DNA of 45,354 nt from a virus. Below, one piece after another: positions 9,518-19,079 of this stretch. The stretch lies in IMG/VR virus record IMGVR_UViG_3300050024_000038, positions 1-45,354 of that record. The stretch is one strand, 5' to 3'. Position 1 is the first letter of the stretch. Each line of letters opens with the position of its first letter. A program made the position numbers and the translations under genes. The notes beneath the pieces are model-generated. The model did not search any database. It was not told where the DNA came from and was given only the letters and a program-made list of their open reading frames with translations.

Positions 9518-12445
9518 ATGTCTGCTGGTCAAATGATGGGTGGAGGAATAGGATTTCTCCTTGGTTGGATGATGGGGAATCCAATGATGGGTTTTTCTAT
9601 TGGTGGAATGTTGGGTCAATGGATTTGGCCTTATGTTCCTAGTACACCAGCATTGGGAGATTTGGGAATTAATTCATATGTTAGAGATATGCCTGTTCCT
9701 GTTTGTTTTGGAAAAGATAAGGTATATGGTGGTGTTATTTGGTTAGGCAAAAATTGGGTTGAGGAAGCAAATGATGGAAAAACAAAACAACCTATTTGGG
9801 TAACTGTTTATTATGCTGATTTTGCTATTGGTTTATGTGAGGGACCAATTGATAAATTTTTGAATTACTATTGTAATGATAAATTACTTCAGGATGTTGA
9901 AAATACAAATTTAAATCCAGATGATCATATTGAATTAACAATTCATCATCATTTTGGAACAACAGATCAAACTATTGAAAATGATGTTTTACATTATCAG
10001 GCACATAAATATCCAAAGGTAATTCATAAAGTAATTGATAATTATACAATTGGTGGGGATGGAAGTCATGGTGGTGCTACAAATACTGCTGATCATTGGT
10101 ATATGGACTTTGGGGGCATTCCAAATGAAACTTATCAGGAAGGTGTTGGATATATAACTCATGGTGGAAAAAAATATCAATTTGGAGTTCTCCATCAGTA
10201 TCAAGATCATATTGTAATCGGTGATCCTTGTTCTTGTTCTGCATGGCCTACAGGAGTTCCTAATGTTGGTGATCCCCTTTACATAGAAATTGATCCTGAT
10301 AATTTGGAACAGATTGATGCAAAAGCAGTTCCTTGGAGAAATACTGCATATATTCATTTAGCAGGGGCAATTGGAAAACAAAATTCACTTCCTTCATTTG
10401 CAACTGAATTATTGGGATTAGGAATTGAACAGGATGGTTATCAAGAATCCAATCCAATAGTTGCTTTGTATTTATTTTTAACTGATAACAGATGGGGATG
10501 TGGAATTGATTTAAGTTTAATTGATGGTGATCCTTGGACTGATGGTTGTTCATGGAAAATATGTAAAGATTATTGTGATGTATTAGTTGATAATGGAATG
10601 GGACTTGGAATTACAGAACCAAGATTCCGATTTAGTTATACATTTACAAATAATACAAAAGGTTATGATTGGGTAAAAGAAATTTTAAGTACCTGTCGTG
10701 GATTTATTTATTATTCCAAAGGAAAGTTAAAAGTTCAAATTGAGAATAATGATGAACCAACAGTTTTTTATTTTTCTGATAATTATGAATTGGCTAAGAC
10801 GGTAGGAGTAGGTTCAACCACAACTGTAATTTATGCAGATTTTTCAAGTGTTCCCATTAATTTCTTTGCTGGTGATAATGGAAGAATTACAATTAATGGA
10901 GCAAAATATGATTTAATAATTGTAGCTCAGGATGCAGTTTCAATTACTCTTGGAATTGAATTACCAATTGTTCCAAATGAAGGAGATTCTTTTTGGGTAA
11001 AGAAAGAAAATATTGCCAAAGATGGTTTTCAATATTCAAGAAAAGCAAGTTCTGAATTAAATAATAGAATTAGAGTTCAATTCATAAATTGTCTTGATGG
11101 ATACCGTAATGATTTTGTTGAAGTTGATAATCAATATGATATTGATACAACGGATCAATTAAGAATTCTTTCTGTTCAGATGGATGGAGTTAAAAGAAAA
11201 TCTCAAGCAGCAAGAATGGCAAATTTTCTTGATGATTTCAATACTTATGTACAATATACTTGTACAATTAATACTGATATTGTTGGTTATCTTTTAACTG
11301 TTGGAGATGTGATTGGAATTCATAGTAATATTACTGAATGGGGGATTAAAACATTTCGTATTACAGCAATGGAAGAAGCAGATGATTATTCCGTTAAATT
11401 AACTGCAATGGAATATTGTTCAGGAATTTATAATGATTCTGCTGCACCTTATCAAATAACTGATTCTTATGAATTACCAAATTATTATGCTATTCCTGAT
11501 GAAGTAATGCAATTAGCATGTTTTGAAGATACCAGCACTAATATGATTTATGTAACATTTCAAAGACCAGATTCAGATACTAATCCTTATTGGTCCGGTG
11601 CTGGTATTTATGTTTCTCAAGATATGGGAACATCTTTTCAGTATGAATGCTTAATTCCAAGAGATAATGCAAGTGTTGAACTTTTAAATGATATTGGATT
11701 AACTGATACAAATATTCAATTTGATTTGACCACATTGTATGAATCATTTCCTGCTAGTGGATCATTTTGGATTCAATCAAGTGCTGGTGTTGAAGAAGTT
11801 GCTTATGACGGAATTGATGATACAAATGGATATTTTCAAAACTGTACTAGAGGATATAACAATTCATCACAAATGGTCCATAATGGTGGCGATTTGTGTG
11901 TTTTAAGAGCAAAAACAACTCCCGGTTTCAGTTACAGTTTGAATTCTCAAATTGGAGCTACTTTAATTATTAAAGCAGTTTCAACAACATTATTTGGTAT
12001 TTATGCTGATCCTTCTAATGCTCCAACATCTACTCTTCAAATTCAAGGATATGCAGCAAGACCAAATCGTCCTTGTCTATTAGTTTTAAATGGAATTAAC
12101 GGAAATGATATTTTAACAGATAGTCAAGATGCTGTTCTTTCTTGGTTAGGTGTAACCAGTGGGGTAAACATAGGATTTGGTTATCAATATGGAACAGATA
12201 GTTTTGGAGATGGTGCTAATCAAGGAGCATATCAATATATTGTTGAAGTTCTTTCTCAAAGTAATAATGCACTTTTAAGAACAGAAATAATAACTGATTT
12301 AACAGTAACAACTTGGACATATACTTCTGCAATGAATGTAACAGATAATGATGGAATTTATAATTCAGATATTATTTTTAATGTTTATCAACAAGGAACC
12401 AATCAATTATTTTCTATGCCCCTTACTTTAACTACAAATCAATAA
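9518..12445 (+). CDS. Tail hub / central tip protein, intact paralog
   Basis: A protein of 975 residues starting 1 base after the peptidase stop, with GGGGATTTAAATAAA before the ATG. A Gly/Met-rich hydrophobic N-terminus (residues 1-45) is followed by GINSYVRDMPVPVCFGK, a pattern seen at the start of siphovirus tail hub proteins of the J/megatron kind. Landmarks: VPWRNTAYIHLAG near 271, KGYDWVKEILSTCRGF from 381, RKSQAARMANFLDDFN near 559, and a C-terminal fibronectin-like section from about 870. Residues 1-420 match the gene at 12455 and residues about 513-860 match the gene at 14958, so this is the whole form of a protein whose second copy is split. It should form the tail tip that contacts the cell surface. 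Confidence 0.8.
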   Translation: MSAGQMMGGGIGFLLGWMMGNPMMGFSIGGMLGQWIWPYVPSTPALGDLGINSYVRDMPVPVCFGKDKVYGGVIWLGKNWVEEANDGKTKQPIWVTVYYADFAIGLCEGPIDKFLNYYCNDKLLQDVENTNLNPDDHIELTIHHHFGTTDQTIENDVLHYQAHKYPKVIHKVIDNYTIGGDGSHGGATNTADHWYMDFGGIPNETYQEGVGYITHGGKKYQFGVLHQYQDHIVIGDPCSCSAWPTGVPNVGDPLYIEIDPDNLEQIDAKAVPWRNTAYIHLAGAIGKQNSLPSFATELLGLGIEQDGYQESNPIVALYLFLTDNRWGCGIDLSLIDGDPWTDGCSWKICKDYCDVLVDNGMGLGITEPRFRFSYTFTNNTKGYDWVKEILSTCRGFIYYSKGKLKVQIENNDEPTVFYFSDNYELAKTVGVGSTTTVIYADFSSVPINFFAGDNGRITINGAKYDLIIVAQDAVSITLGIELPIVPNEGDSFWVKKENIAKDGFQYSRKASSELNNRIRVQFINCLDGYRNDFVEVDNQYDIDTTDQLRILSVQMDGVKRKSQAARMANFLDDFNTYVQYTCTINTDIVGYLLTVGDVIGIHSNITEWGIKTFRITAMEEADDYSVKLTAMEYCSGIYNDSAAPYQITDSYELPNYYAIPDEVMQLACFEDTSTNMIYVTFQRPDSDTNPYWSGAGIYVSQDMGTSFQYECLIPRDNASVELLNDIGLTDTNIQFDLTTLYESFPASGSFWIQSSAGVEEVAYDGIDDTNGYFQNCTRGYNNSSQMVHNGGDLCVLRAKTTPGFSYSLNSQIGATLIIKAVSTTLFGIYADPSNAPTSTLQIQGYAARPNRPCLLVLNGINGNDILTDSQDAVLSWLGVTSGVNIGFGYQYGTDSFGDGANQGAYQYIVEVLSQSNNALLRTEIITDLTVTTWTYTSAMNVTDNDGIYNSDIIFNVYQQGTNQLFSMPLTLTTNQ

Positions 12446-12454
12446 AGGTTAAAA

Positions 12455-14950
12455 ATGAGTTCAGGATTGGGATTTGGTTCAGGTGGTGGAGTTCTTGGAA
12501 ATGTCGGTTCTATAATTGGCATTGCAGGAGTTATTTATGGACTATTCTTTGCTCCAAAAGCACAAACTCCTGTTCCACAGGATGTTCAATTAAATAATTA
12601 TGATCGTTCAAAACCTGTTCCTATTGTTTACGGAACAAATAGATTTGCTGGCACTACTTTCTTTTTAGGGAATACAGGATACCAATTAGTTGAACAGGGT
12701 GGAAAAGGCATGATTATGAGTATGGCTTTTTCCGGTGCTGGTGGTCAAGTTAATGAGCAATTGTACTATTATGCTCAATTTTGTGTTTCTTTTGGTGAAG
12801 GCAATATTGTTGCAATAACCAATATTTATATTAATAATGAACAAATCATTGATCAAGACAATAATATATACAATTTAAATTGGAAAATTTATTTGGGAAC
12901 TTCTGATCAAGATATTGATCCCCATGTAAATTCTTGGTTATCGAGAACATATCCAACTTCATGTAAGGGAGTTAGTGGAAGTCAACCTGATTGGTTTCAT
13001 GGTTCTCCTGATTATGATATTCTTTATTATGATTTTTCAAGATGGCCTATGGGATTTTGGAATGGGTGCATAGGTTCATTTGTTATAAATAAAAAGCAAC
13101 ATTTTTTTGAATGTGTTGATCAAGTAGATTCTCAAATGACAATCGGTACACCAATGTCATTTGATATTCAAAATCGTGATTTCTGGATTAATACTAAGTT
13201 ATTAAATGATCCGGTTAATTCCCCTCCTGTTCCTTGGAGAAATACATCTTATGTATATTTAAATGGCTTAATTGGGCCTTGTAATACTGTTCCAGTAATT
13301 AAAGCAGAGGTAGCAGGAAAATTTGCATGGGGGGCAAAAAATATATCTCAAGAATGGCAAACTCTTTTTGAAGTTACAAATTTAACAAAAAATCCCCCTT
13401 ATAATTGTGGTCATTCTTTTCAAGGAATGTGGGTTGGAACAGACCAAACAGATATGTTGACAACTCCCGCTCAACCCCCTGCCTGTTTTGGATTTAATGG
13501 TCCAAATGTAGAAGGATGGTTAGTTGATCCTGATAATGGAGTTACACAATTATTTTCATATTCAACGCCACCAGAAATGAGTAATGCTTTAACTCAATGG
13601 TGTGAAAATTTAGGAAATTTAATTCATTACGGTTGCACTTCTTTAGGTAAACCCTATTTGGTTACTTTTGATCCTAATAATGGATTTTATCAATTTGTTT
13701 ATTCACCAGATCCAAATTTATTAGCAAAATTAAGTGGTTGGTATGATGGAATAATTTCTGATGGAACACACCTTGTATATATTTATTTGGCTAGTAGTCC
13801 TCAAATTTGGCTAACTGATGAATTTCTTTCTGGATTTGAATTATGTTTTTGTGATTTTGATCTTAGTTCTTGGAGGGCTTATAATAAAACATGGGGAATG
13901 TGGATGACCATTCTTCCTACTGTTTATCCTTTGCGGGGAGTAGCAGGACCGGGACAGGAAGGAATTACAAATACACATCATTATTGTACACATAATTTAT
14001 GGGGATTAATGTTAGAAGATGGTTGTCATGTTGGACAAATGGTAGGGCATACTTTAATTGATAATTTTGGATTAATTCCAGATGGATATGTTGCATGTGA
14101 TGCAATGTGCATTTTAACAGATTGTTATCTTCTTTGTGTTGCTTCATTAGGTTGGGATGGATTTAATGGAACAGAAAGTTTTAGAATTTATAAAAATGAT
14201 CTTAAAACCAAAGTAGCAGAATGGATTAACCCTGTTACAAATACTTCAAATACCTTTTGTGGTGGTCATATGGTTTTTTGGTTAAATGCAATTTATGTAG
14301 AAATTACTGAAGCTGATCCAACTGGTGCAAGTCCTACAGCATATTCTCGATATGTTTTTGAAGTTCAATTAGAAGAAAAAAATCAAACAATTGTTACTAA
14401 AATGCCTAATCCACACGAGGGTTATTGGGGATGGGATAATCTTTGGGTTTATGAAAATTATATAATTAATCATTGGTGTAATAAAGACCCATTTCCTCCG
14501 TTTTCTGGCAGTACTTATAGTTTTGATGCAGTTGATTTTGGATTTCAATATCTCAGTGTATCAACAGGAACAGGTGGTGATGCAAATCCAATTGAGGTTT
14601 GTTATGATTTTATGATAAATAATAGATATGGAATGGGTATTGATCCATCTTCATTTGATGGTACTCCATATGATATTGGAAATAATATTGGGACTTGGGC
14701 AATAGAATATCAATATTGTAATGAATTAATAACTGTTTCTGATCAAAAGGTTAAAGAAGTAAGATTTGCTTTTTCAAATGTTTATGATAGTACTAAAAAA
14801 GGATTTGATTTGGTACGAGATATTTTGTCAACTTGTCGAGCTTTTCTTTATTATTGTGATGGAAAGATAAAAGTTAAAATTGAAAAAGCAAATGAAAAAG
14901 CCCAATTTTATTTTGGACTTGATGAAGAAACTTACATTTCATTAGAGTAG
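12455..14950 (+). CDS. Tail hub paralog, N-terminal half, with about 400-residue insertion
   Basis: A protein of 831 residues behind AGGTTAAAA. It starts like the preceding gene: a Gly-rich hydrophobic N-terminus, then NNYDRSKPVPIVYGTNRFAG. It shares VPWRNTSYVYLNG (near 259) and KGFDLVRDILSTCRAF (from 782). Between about 290 and 705 it holds a section absent from the paralog, where only some 20 residues lie between the same landmarks. That section is rich in Trp, Cys, His and Tyr and could be a beta-propeller or similar receptor-facing domain. The protein stops right after the FYF strand (FYFGLDEE), where the intact paralog continues, and the missing part is resumed by the next ORF. It probably assembles non-covalently with that product. 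Confidence 0.75.
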   Translation: MSSGLGFGSGGGVLGNVGSIIGIAGVIYGLFFAPKAQTPVPQDVQLNNYDRSKPVPIVYGTNRFAGTTFFLGNTGYQLVEQGGKGMIMSMAFSGAGGQVNEQLYYYAQFCVSFGEGNIVAITNIYINNEQIIDQDNNIYNLNWKIYLGTSDQDIDPHVNSWLSRTYPTSCKGVSGSQPDWFHGSPDYDILYYDFSRWPMGFWNGCIGSFVINKKQHFFECVDQVDSQMTIGTPMSFDIQNRDFWINTKLLNDPVNSPPVPWRNTSYVYLNGLIGPCNTVPVIKAEVAGKFAWGAKNISQEWQTLFEVTNLTKNPPYNCGHSFQGMWVGTDQTDMLTTPAQPPACFGFNGPNVEGWLVDPDNGVTQLFSYSTPPEMSNALTQWCENLGNLIHYGCTSLGKPYLVTFDPNNGFYQFVYSPDPNLLAKLSGWYDGIISDGTHLVYIYLASSPQIWLTDEFLSGFELCFCDFDLSSWRAYNKTWGMWMTILPTVYPLRGVAGPGQEGITNTHHYCTHNLWGLMLEDGCHVGQMVGHTLIDNFGLIPDGYVACDAMCILTDCYLLCVASLGWDGFNGTESFRIYKNDLKTKVAEWINPVTNTSNTFCGGHMVFWLNAIYVEITEADPTGASPTAYSRYVFEVQLEEKNQTIVTKMPNPHEGYWGWDNLWVYENYIINHWCNKDPFPPFSGSTYSFDAVDFGFQYLSVSTGTGGDANPIEVCYDFMINNRYGMGIDPSSFDGTPYDIGNNIGTWAIEYQYCNELITVSDQKVKEVRFAFSNVYDSTKKGFDLVRDILSTCRAFLYYCDGKIKVKIEKANEKAQFYFGLDEETYISLE

Positions 14951-14957
14951 GATTGAA

Positions 14958-16568
14958 ATGGCTGAAGGATATGATTTTTCATTAGTGGACGGGATTACAT
15001 TTTCGGATGTACTTCCTAATTCCAGTTCAGGGACTAGAAATGTATCTTTGACTTCTGGAATGAAATTACATTTGAATCAATTTTCTAATTGGAATTCACA
15101 TTTACATTTACAATCAGGAATGTGGATAGAGGATCATCTATATCAAGAAACAAAACCAAGTTCCTATTTTGAATCTTTATCTGATGGAATGAGGATGTTT
15201 GATGGTGATGGAAGCAGGGGGGAGTTTTGGCAAATAAGAAGTAAATCTCGTATTTGGTTTACAACAGAAAAACCAGATAATTATTGGGCAGGGGATACAG
15301 GAACAGTAACCTTTCCTGAAGGTTACGGGGCCGATCCTTATGGAGTTTTTGGATATGGGGAAGCAACTTTTTTAAAGTACGAAATTTTTGTACTTTCTAA
15401 TACTGATAAATATATTGATCTTGCTTTAGCTTTACTTTATGAAGCTCCAACAGATTCAATTGTTTATATTTACAAAGATAATATAAAGAAAGAGACTTTT
15501 TCATATACACAAATTCCACATCAAAATACCCATAATCGAATTGATGTTGTTTATAGACCAAGAATTTTAGGGTATATTAAGGATGTTATAACTATTTCTG
15601 ATGAATATGATATTGAAACTTATCAGGAATTAAGAAAACAAAGTATTGAGATGCTTGGGATTAAAAGAAGATCACAAGCTCAAAGAATGGCAGCATTTTT
15701 ACTTGATTATAATTGTTATATAAATTGGCAATGTTCATTTGAAACTGATATTTTGGGTGTAATGCTTTGTTTGGGAGATATTGTTGGAGTAACACATCCT
15801 GCTCCTAATTGGATTGCAAAATTATTTAGAGTTGTATCTAGTGAGGAAATGCAGGATTTTGAAGTTAAATTAGAACTTACTGAATATGTTCCTAGTGTTT
15901 ATCATGATAATGCAGTTCCTTATCCTGATACTGATGTTCAGTCAGAAAATAATACTCCAATTAATAGGGCAGAAGTTCCACAGGAAGTTGTTAATTTTGA
16001 AATAATTGAAGATTGTTTAAACCCTGTACTTCATATTGCTTTTTCTAATCCGGAAGATCAATCTAATTACTTTATGGGGGCAATGATTTATAGACAAAAT
16101 CCTGATACATTAGAATGGTCTAAAGTGGATATGGCTTGTCAATCAACAGCTTCCGCTCCTTTATGGGCTGCTGTTGGACTTGCAGATACAACAATTTATT
16201 ATGATCCTGTTAATGCATATGATTCATTTCCTGAATCTGGTACAATTTGGATTGATTCAGAAATGATTACTTATAATGGAATTGATGATGTTTTGGGGGC
16301 ATTTTATAATTGTGTTCGTGGTGTAAATAATACTCAAACTGCAAGTCATGTTGTTGGAGAAATTTGCGTTTTTTATCAAGATAGTTTATTAACTATGAAT
16401 TATGATGTAAAGAATGATGTTGGAAAAACATTCACTTATAAAGCAATTGCAATAACTTGTTTTGGAATATTTGCACAAGGAATAAATGCACCTACATGTA
16501 CTTTAAGTATTTATGGATATACGGCATATCCTTTTTCAGTTGGTGATTTAAATTGGCAAGAACAATAA
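14958..16568 (+). CDS. Tail hub paralog, C-terminal half, with DG-x-F-x-D module at its N-terminus
   Basis: A protein of 536 residues starting 7 bases after the previous stop with its own ribosome site (AGGATTGAA-ATG). Residues 1-190 include LVDGITFSDVLP and related short motifs that recur in the gene at 19079. From about 195 to the end it follows the C-terminal part of the 9518 protein closely: RRSQAQRMAAFLLDYN near 238 against RKSQAARMANFLDDFN, then NYFMGAMIY, GTIWIDSEMITYNGIDD and TFTYKAIAITCFGIFA. It lacks the last 130 or so residues of the intact paralog; a similar section appears at the end of the 19079 protein. A healthy start signal and added N-terminal domain argue for a working split gene, not decay. 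Confidence 0.75.
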   Translation: MAEGYDFSLVDGITFSDVLPNSSSGTRNVSLTSGMKLHLNQFSNWNSHLHLQSGMWIEDHLYQETKPSSYFESLSDGMRMFDGDGSRGEFWQIRSKSRIWFTTEKPDNYWAGDTGTVTFPEGYGADPYGVFGYGEATFLKYEIFVLSNTDKYIDLALALLYEAPTDSIVYIYKDNIKKETFSYTQIPHQNTHNRIDVVYRPRILGYIKDVITISDEYDIETYQELRKQSIEMLGIKRRSQAQRMAAFLLDYNCYINWQCSFETDILGVMLCLGDIVGVTHPAPNWIAKLFRVVSSEEMQDFEVKLELTEYVPSVYHDNAVPYPDTDVQSENNTPINRAEVPQEVVNFEIIEDCLNPVLHIAFSNPEDQSNYFMGAMIYRQNPDTLEWSKVDMACQSTASAPLWAAVGLADTTIYYDPVNAYDSFPESGTIWIDSEMITYNGIDDVLGAFYNCVRGVNNTQTASHVVGEICVFYQDSLLTMNYDVKNDVGKTFTYKAIAITCFGIFAQGINAPTCTLSIYGYTAYPFSVGDLNWQEQ

Positions 16569-16575
16569 AGGGTAC

Positions 16576-16606
16576 AAAGGAGAATTAAATGGCAGTTACA
16601 GTTTAT
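16576..16606 (+). repeat. Duplicated leader, copy 1
   Basis: This 31-bp segment holds the ribosome site AAAGGAGAATTAA, the ATG at 16589 and the codons for MAVTVY. It is identical to 17573-17603 before the next gene, so the translation start was copied with the gene. Confidence 0.9.
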
Positions 16607-17569
16607 CAATCAACAGATGCAGGAGCGGCAGCTTTAACTCTTTCTGGAACAGCAGGAGATTTAGTAAGGTTACTAGATGCAGTTTTAATTAATGGTTATT
16701 CAGGAAAAGCGGCTGCTGGATGGGCAATTGCATATACTGCGGCTAATAAAAGATCATATCGACCGGCAAGTGGAAATAGATATTATTTATATGTTGATGA
16801 TGCTGCTGGTGTTGTTACTGCTGCATATGCACTTATGCGTGGATATGAATCAATGGCTAGTGCTGCTGATGCTGGAACAAATCCATTTCCATCGGTAGCA
16901 CAAGTAACAAATGGTTGTCAGGTAACTAAATCAAGTGCTGCTTCGGCTGCTGTACGACCTTGGATTATTATAGCAAATGCAACTTTCTTTTATTTATTTA
17001 TAGATACGACTGAAACTGCATTTAGTTCTGGTAGTTTTTATTGTTCATTCTTTGGTGATTTTGTAAGTTATAAATCTCCATCTGAAACATATAATACTAT
17101 TATTTGTGCTCAAAATGGTGGTTGTATATCCCCAATTGGTGCAGTTGCAGCTAATAGTGCTTTAAATGCTGGATATATAGCTCGTAAATATGATGGAACT
17201 TCTATTTCTGGTGCAGCAGCAATTAGTCCTATAAGTGATTTGAATGGATTATTGAATGCTGCTGCAAATTCCGGAGCACTTATTTCATTAGTTTATCCTG
17301 AAACAATCTCAGGTAAACTGTATTCAACTCCTGTATATGTAATAGAATATATCGGTGCTTCTGGTGCAGGAGTAAGGGGATGGCTTCCCGGTTTATGGAT
17401 TCCATGTCACCAAAATCCATTAACTCATGCAGATACCTATTCTGGTGCAGCAGGTTCAGCAAATGGTAAATCATTTTTAGTTATTAAGATTATATCCGCT
17501 GTGTCTGCCACTGTTGGGCAACTTCATATGGAAACTTCTGATACATGGACAGGTGTTAGTTTTACTTAA
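16589..17569 (+). CDS. Virion protein, first of a paralogous pair
   Basis: A protein of 326 residues, rich in Ala, Gly, Ser and Thr, starting MAVTVYQSTDAGAAALTLSG. I recognise this start and the later SGNRYYLYVDD...RGYESM pattern from proteins in the tail-fibre region of several phages, but I know no established function. It is followed 16 bases on by a paralog of similar length; the two match almost throughout (GYSGKAAAGW, FFYLFI against FFYMFI, SFFGDF against TCFGDF, RGWLPGLWIP against RGWLPGLYIP). The pair sits between the two halves of the split hub region and the fibre genes, so a role at the tail tip or fibre base is likely. Confidence 0.7.
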   Translation: MAVTVYQSTDAGAAALTLSGTAGDLVRLLDAVLINGYSGKAAAGWAIAYTAANKRSYRPASGNRYYLYVDDAAGVVTAAYALMRGYESMASAADAGTNPFPSVAQVTNGCQVTKSSAASAAVRPWIIIANATFFYLFIDTTETAFSSGSFYCSFFGDFVSYKSPSETYNTIICAQNGGCISPIGAVAANSALNAGYIARKYDGTSISGAAAISPISDLNGLLNAAANSGALISLVYPETISGKLYSTPVYVIEYIGASGAGVRGWLPGLWIPCHQNPLTHADTYSGAAGSANGKSFLVIKIISAVSATVGQLHMETSDTWTGVSFT

Positions 17570-17572
17570 TTA

Positions 17573-17603
17573 AAAGGAGAATTAAATGGCAGTTACAGTT
17601 TAT
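17573..17603 (+). repeat. Duplicated leader, copy 2
   Basis: Identical over 31 bp to 16576-16606, covering the ribosome site, the ATG at 17586 and the first six codons of the second paralog. Confidence 0.9.
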
Positions 17604-18593
17604 ACTTCTGACGATGCAGGAGCAATTGCAGGAAATCTAACTCTTTCTGGAACAGCAGGAGATTTAGTAAAAATATTGGATGCTTGTCTCGTTGATGGTT
17701 ATTCAGGAAAAGCGGCTGCTGGATGGGCAAGACCAGCATTTACTCCGGTTACTAATAAAAGAGTTTATCGGGCAGCAAGTGGAAATAGATATTATCTCTT
17801 TGTCGATGATACAGGGACTATCACTGATGCCAAGTCTGCGTACATTCGTGGCTATGAATCAATGTCAGCTATTGGTGATTTAGGAACTGCTCCGTTTCCT
17901 ACAGTGGTACAAAAGGCTACTGGTTGGGTAGTAAGTAAATCTGATAGTGTATCTGCTACTTTAAGAAATTGGATCATAATTGCAACTCCTACATTCTTCT
18001 ATATGTTTATAAGTTACAGCACCACAGCTAAAGGTGGAGTATATTATTCTACTTGTTTTGGAGATTTTGCAAGTTACAAGGCAAACGATTTAAACAGCAC
18101 CATAATTGGTGGCTCTGCAATGGGTCTAATGACCATAACCAGTGGATCTTTACCTACCACTATAGTTGGTGGAACTCTTTCCACTATGAATTTAGCTAGG
18201 AAGTTTGATGGTATAGGCACTTCTCCTTTAGTCATGCCACTTCCGATGAATGGTTTAGCTTCTCTACCTATTGTAGCATATACCTATGCTACAATAGGAT
18301 CAGTTGGGCTTCCGTCATACCCTGATATGGCAAGTAGACGAGCTATTTTTACTCCATGTTACATTATAGAATGTATAACTGGTTTGCCATTAAGAGGTTG
18401 GTTACCGGGTTTATATATTCCTGTATTCCAATCCTCGTTTAATCATGGTGATCTTATTGTTGGCGAGGCTGGAACAAATCTAAGTGGTAAGACATTAATG
18501 CTATTGAATGTTATGAGTGCGTATAGTGGTCAGACTGGTGTAGCTCAGTGGGCAATGGAAATTTCTGACACGTGGCTTTCGGTTAATTATTAA
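17586..18593 (+). CDS. Virion protein, second of a paralogous pair
   Basis: A protein of 335 residues, colinear with the preceding gene and sharing its translation start sequence exactly. After the first 100 or so codons its codon use differs from the neighbours: more C-ending codons (gtc, atc, ctc, ggc, acc) than in the flanking tail genes. This suggests that part of it came by recombination from another phage lineage, or that it is free of some local constraint. A perfect 14-bp inverted repeat lies inside it at 18267-18298. Function unknown; likely a structural protein at the tail tip or fibre base. Confidence 0.7.
   Translation: MAVTVYTSDDAGAIAGNLTLSGTAGDLVKILDACLVDGYSGKAAAGWARPAFTPVTNKRVYRAASGNRYYLFVDDTGTITDAKSAYIRGYESMSAIGDLGTAPFPTVVQKATGWVVSKSDSVSATLRNWIIIATPTFFYMFISYSTTAKGGVYYSTCFGDFASYKANDLNSTIIGGSAMGLMTITSGSLPTTIVGGTLSTMNLARKFDGIGTSPLVMPLPMNGLASLPIVAYTYATIGSVGLPSYPDMASRRAIFTPCYIIECITGLPLRGWLPGLYIPVFQSSFNHGDLIVGEAGTNLSGKTLMLLNVMSAYSGQTGVAQWAMEISDTWLSVNY
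18267..18298. repeat. Perfect 14-bp inverted repeat inside a coding region
   Basis: CCTATTGTAGCATA (18267-18280) and TATGCTACAATAGG (18285-18298) are exact reverse complements around the 4-base loop TACC. The element encodes PIVAYTYATIG in the reading frame and has no counterpart in the paralogous gene upstream. No T-tract follows. Confidence 0.85.
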
Positions 18594-18605
18594 AGGATTA
18601 GGATT

Positions 18606-19079
18606 ATGGCTGACCGTGGAGCAATAGGAAAATTTAATAATTGGGATTTTGGGGCTAAATCATTAAAGACAGCAGAGACTCTTCATATTACTGGTTTATT
18701 TACAGATTGGGACTTTGGAGGTATTCAAATTAATGATCCAACTTTTAAACATACAACACAAAATTTTTTAGATTATAAAGTAATTGATCCTTCTATGGGA
18801 TTGGATTTGGCAACTGCTTCAACTATACCGTTAAATGGATATATTTGTGGGCATGTTTATACAGATTCAAGTGAAACAGTTCCAATTGTAGGACAAGTTG
18901 TATTACTTATACATAGATTAACATTTCAAGTAATTGCAACAGTAAAAACTGATTCCAATGGCTATTATGAATTTGATTTTTTACTTGCAGGAGTTTCTAA
19001 TTATTGTGTACTGGCCTTTGATCAAAATAATGTTTATAACGCAATGCGTTATGATATGCTTATGCCGGGAAATAAATAA
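18606..19079 (+). CDS. Tail protein with transthyretin-like (carboxypeptidase regulatory-like) domain
   Basis: A protein of 157 residues with ATG behind AAAGGATTAGGATT. The N-terminal 70 residues repeat a short motif (NWDFG, then DWDFG). The C-terminal half has the pattern of a small beta sandwich: ICGHVYTD, then VVLLIHRLTFQVIATVKTD, SNGYYEFDF and NYCVLAFDQN. This domain type is common in phage tail-tip proteins near hub and fibre genes, where it decorates or links other parts. The stop overlaps the ATG of the next gene by one base (TAATG), suggesting translational coupling. Confidence 0.65.
   Translation: MADRGAIGKFNNWDFGAKSLKTAETLHITGLFTDWDFGGIQINDPTFKHTTQNFLDYKVIDPSMGLDLATASTIPLNGYICGHVYTDSSETVPIVGQVVLLIHRLTFQVIATVKTDSNGYYEFDFLLAGVSNYCVLAFDQNNVYNAMRYDMLMPGNK

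Noticed and set aside
14945-14960. Hub split as a sequencing error
   Set aside because: The second part starts with its own ribosome site and about 190 residues of new sequence, so one base change could not restore a single protein like the paralog.
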